A DNA stretch of 64,000 bases from Methylobacterium mesophilicum SR1.6/6 (GTDB lineage: Bacteria; Pseudomonadota; Alphaproteobacteria; Rhizobiales; Beijerinckiaceae), in assembly GCF_000364445.2 (NCBI RefSeq), contig NZ_CP043538.1, forward strand, positions 5,723,447 through 5,787,446, in the 5' to 3' direction. The position numbers and the translations under genes were made by a program. Position 1 is the first letter of the stretch, and each line of letters starts with the position of its first letter. The notes under the pieces were generated by a model. The model was not told the DNA's origin. It was given only the letters and a program-made list of their open reading frames with translations, and searched no databases. This document shows positions 62,896 through 64,000 of the stretch, in pieces.

Positions 62896-64000
62896 ATGAC
62901 CAACGATCGAAGTCGCGGCGCGGCCCTGGCCGCGCCCAGTTCCACCGAGGGCGAATCCCAGACGCGGGAGCCCTGGTACGACCGCCTGCTCCAGGCGCTC
63001 CACCTCAAGCCGCGCGATTCGCTGCGTGAGGGCCTTGAGGAGGCGCTGGCCGAGCCGGATGCCGGCGAGAGCGGCCTTACCCCGCTCGAGCGGATCATGC
63101 TCAAGAACGTTCTGGGCCTGCACAAGGTGCGCGTCGACGACGTGATGATCCCGCGGGCCGACATCGTCGCGGTGTCCAACGATACCAGCCTCGGCGATCT
63201 GCTCAAGCTGTTCCGCACCGCCGGCCATTCCCGTCTGCCGGTCTACGGGGAGACCCTCGACGATCCCCGCGGCATGGTCCACATCCGCGATCTCGTCGAC
63301 CACATCGCCGCCAAGGCCGAGCCGGCCCGCCGCAGCGCCCCGGCCGCCGTCAAGGCCGCGGAGCCTGGCGTCGACGGGGTCGCGGATGCGTCGGTCGCGC
63401 CGCGGGTTCGCCGGGTGGCGGCCCGGCTTCCGCGCGGGCTCGACCTCGGCAAGGTCGACCTGACGACGACCCTGGCGGCCGCGCGCATCCAGCGTCCGGT
63501 CCTGTTTGTGCCGCCCTCCATGCCGGCGATCGATCTGCTGGTGCGGATGCAGGCGACGCGGACCCACATGGCCCTCGTCATCGACGAGTACGGCGGCACC
63601 GACGGCCTGATCTCGATCGAGGATCTGATCGAGGTCGTGGTCGGCGACATCGAGGACGAGCACGACGTCGCCGAGGACAAGCATGTCCAGCGCGTCGACG
63701 GCGAGGGCGAGGTGTTCGTCGCCGATGCCCGCACGCCGCTGGCCGAGGTCTCTGAGGCGACCGGCGTCGATCTGGTGGCGGCGGTCGGTGAGATGGCCGA
63801 GGAGATCGACACGCTGGGCGGTATGATCGTGACATTGGCCGGGCGCGTCCCGTCGCGCGGCGAACTGATCGCCGGTCCGGGCGACCTTGAGTTCGAGGTG
63901 CTCGACGCCGATCCCCGGCGCCTGAAGCGCCTGCGCTTCCACAAGGGCGCGGCGCGGATCGCCACTGTGGTCCCCCTCGCCTTGCCCCCGCCCTCCAGCG
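62896..64000 (+). CDS. HlyC/CorC-family CBS-domain protein (3' end beyond window)
   Basis: At least 368 residues, running off the right edge. Two CBS domains are seen: VDDVMIPRADIVAVSNDTSL near 79-98 with HSRLPVYGETLDDPRGMVHI near 112-131, and MALVIDEYGGTDGLISIEDL near 226-245. These are followed by IEVVVGDIEDEHD and a C-terminal CorC_HlyC (transporter-associated) domain. Between the CBS halves is an Ala/Pro-rich insert of about 50 residues (145-190). No TM helix is present, as in soluble CorC. AGAGAG precedes ATG 62896. Relatives affect Mg/Co transport or ribosome/membrane quality; lnt would normally follow. Confidence 0.9.
   Translation, partial: MTNDRSRGAALAAPSSTEGESQTREPWYDRLLQALHLKPRDSLREGLEEALAEPDAGESGLTPLERIMLKNVLGLHKVRVDDVMIPRADIVAVSNDTSLGDLLKLFRTAGHSRLPVYGETLDDPRGMVHIRDLVDHIAAKAEPARRSAPAAVKAAEPGVDGVADASVAPRVRRVAARLPRGLDLGKVDLTTTLAAARIQRPVLFVPPSMPAIDLLVRMQATRTHMALVIDEYGGTDGLISIEDLIEVVVGDIEDEHDVAEDKHVQRVDGEGEVFVADARTPLAEVSEATGVDLVAAVGEMAEEIDTLGGMIVTLAGRVPSRGELIAGPGDLEFEVLDADPRRLKRLRFHKGAARIATVVPLALPPPSS

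Overview
The window is GC-rich chromosomal DNA (roughly 70 % by eye) from an alphaproteobacterium of the Rhizobiales type, most likely Methylobacterium or a close relative. The evidence is the conserved block tsaB-rimI-plsC...miaB-phoH-ybeY-corC, the xerD | aroK-aroB arrangement, and small lineage-typical proteins (DUF6894, RMF-like, DUF6481, DUF2934). The genus is an inference; no rRNA is present.

Layout. (1) 1-10,631: catabolic and transport genes. A LysR regulator precedes a beta-hydroxyacid dehydrogenase/aldehyde dehydrogenase pair, a DUF3100 permease with an M20 amidohydrolase, and an XRE-cupin regulator divergent from a polar amino-acid-type ABC transporter plus a DAO-family FAD oxidase. 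(2) 10,632-20,085: an accessory island ending at the 3' end of tRNA-Thr(CGT). It holds decayed IS66, IS1182 and IS3 transposase remnants, a broken phage-type gene, several orphan small genes, a short HTH (excisionase-like) gene, and an intact three-gene envelope operon (HAD-UbiA prenyltransferase, ArnE/EamA-like protein, polytopic membrane protein) that is visibly poorer in GC. (3) 20,086-31,652: tRNA-Thr, aroB, aroK, xerD, ohrR, cytochrome c, small conserved proteins, two MFS transporters, xseA, a GNAT protein. (4) 31,805-40,072: an alpha/beta hydrolase fused to a gluconate-2-dehydrogenase-subunit-3-like domain, coupled to a frameshifted GMC oxidoreductase; a second hydrolase, DUF2891, and a GNAT/PaiB pair divergent from a MocR regulator. 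(5) 40,047-49,773: ten co-directional genes on the minus strand: an AtzG-like subunit, AtzE-family amidase, HpxZ, a complete dipeptide/opine-type ABC transporter, and two uncharacterised proteins. (6) 49,774-64,000: a 1.1-kb gene-poor stretch with a 19-bp-arm hairpin, small stress and exported proteins, HAD hydrolase, DUF2934 protein with a histone-H1-like tail, NifU/NfuA protein, then the tsaB to corC housekeeping block interrupted by a lactate permease. The last gene runs off the window.

Best candidates for an undescribed system are the AtzG/AtzE/HpxZ/ABC-transporter operon (probable uptake and hydrolysis of an unidentified amide or carbamoyl compound), the HAD-UbiA/ArnE-like/membrane-protein operon in the island (probable polyprenyl-linked sugar transfer), and the hydrolase-GMC small-subunit fusion. 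Two otherwise intact genes (MFS at 26,083; GMC at 33,226) are each broken by an apparent loss of one C in a C-tract, which suggests either consensus errors or slippage-prone tracts.
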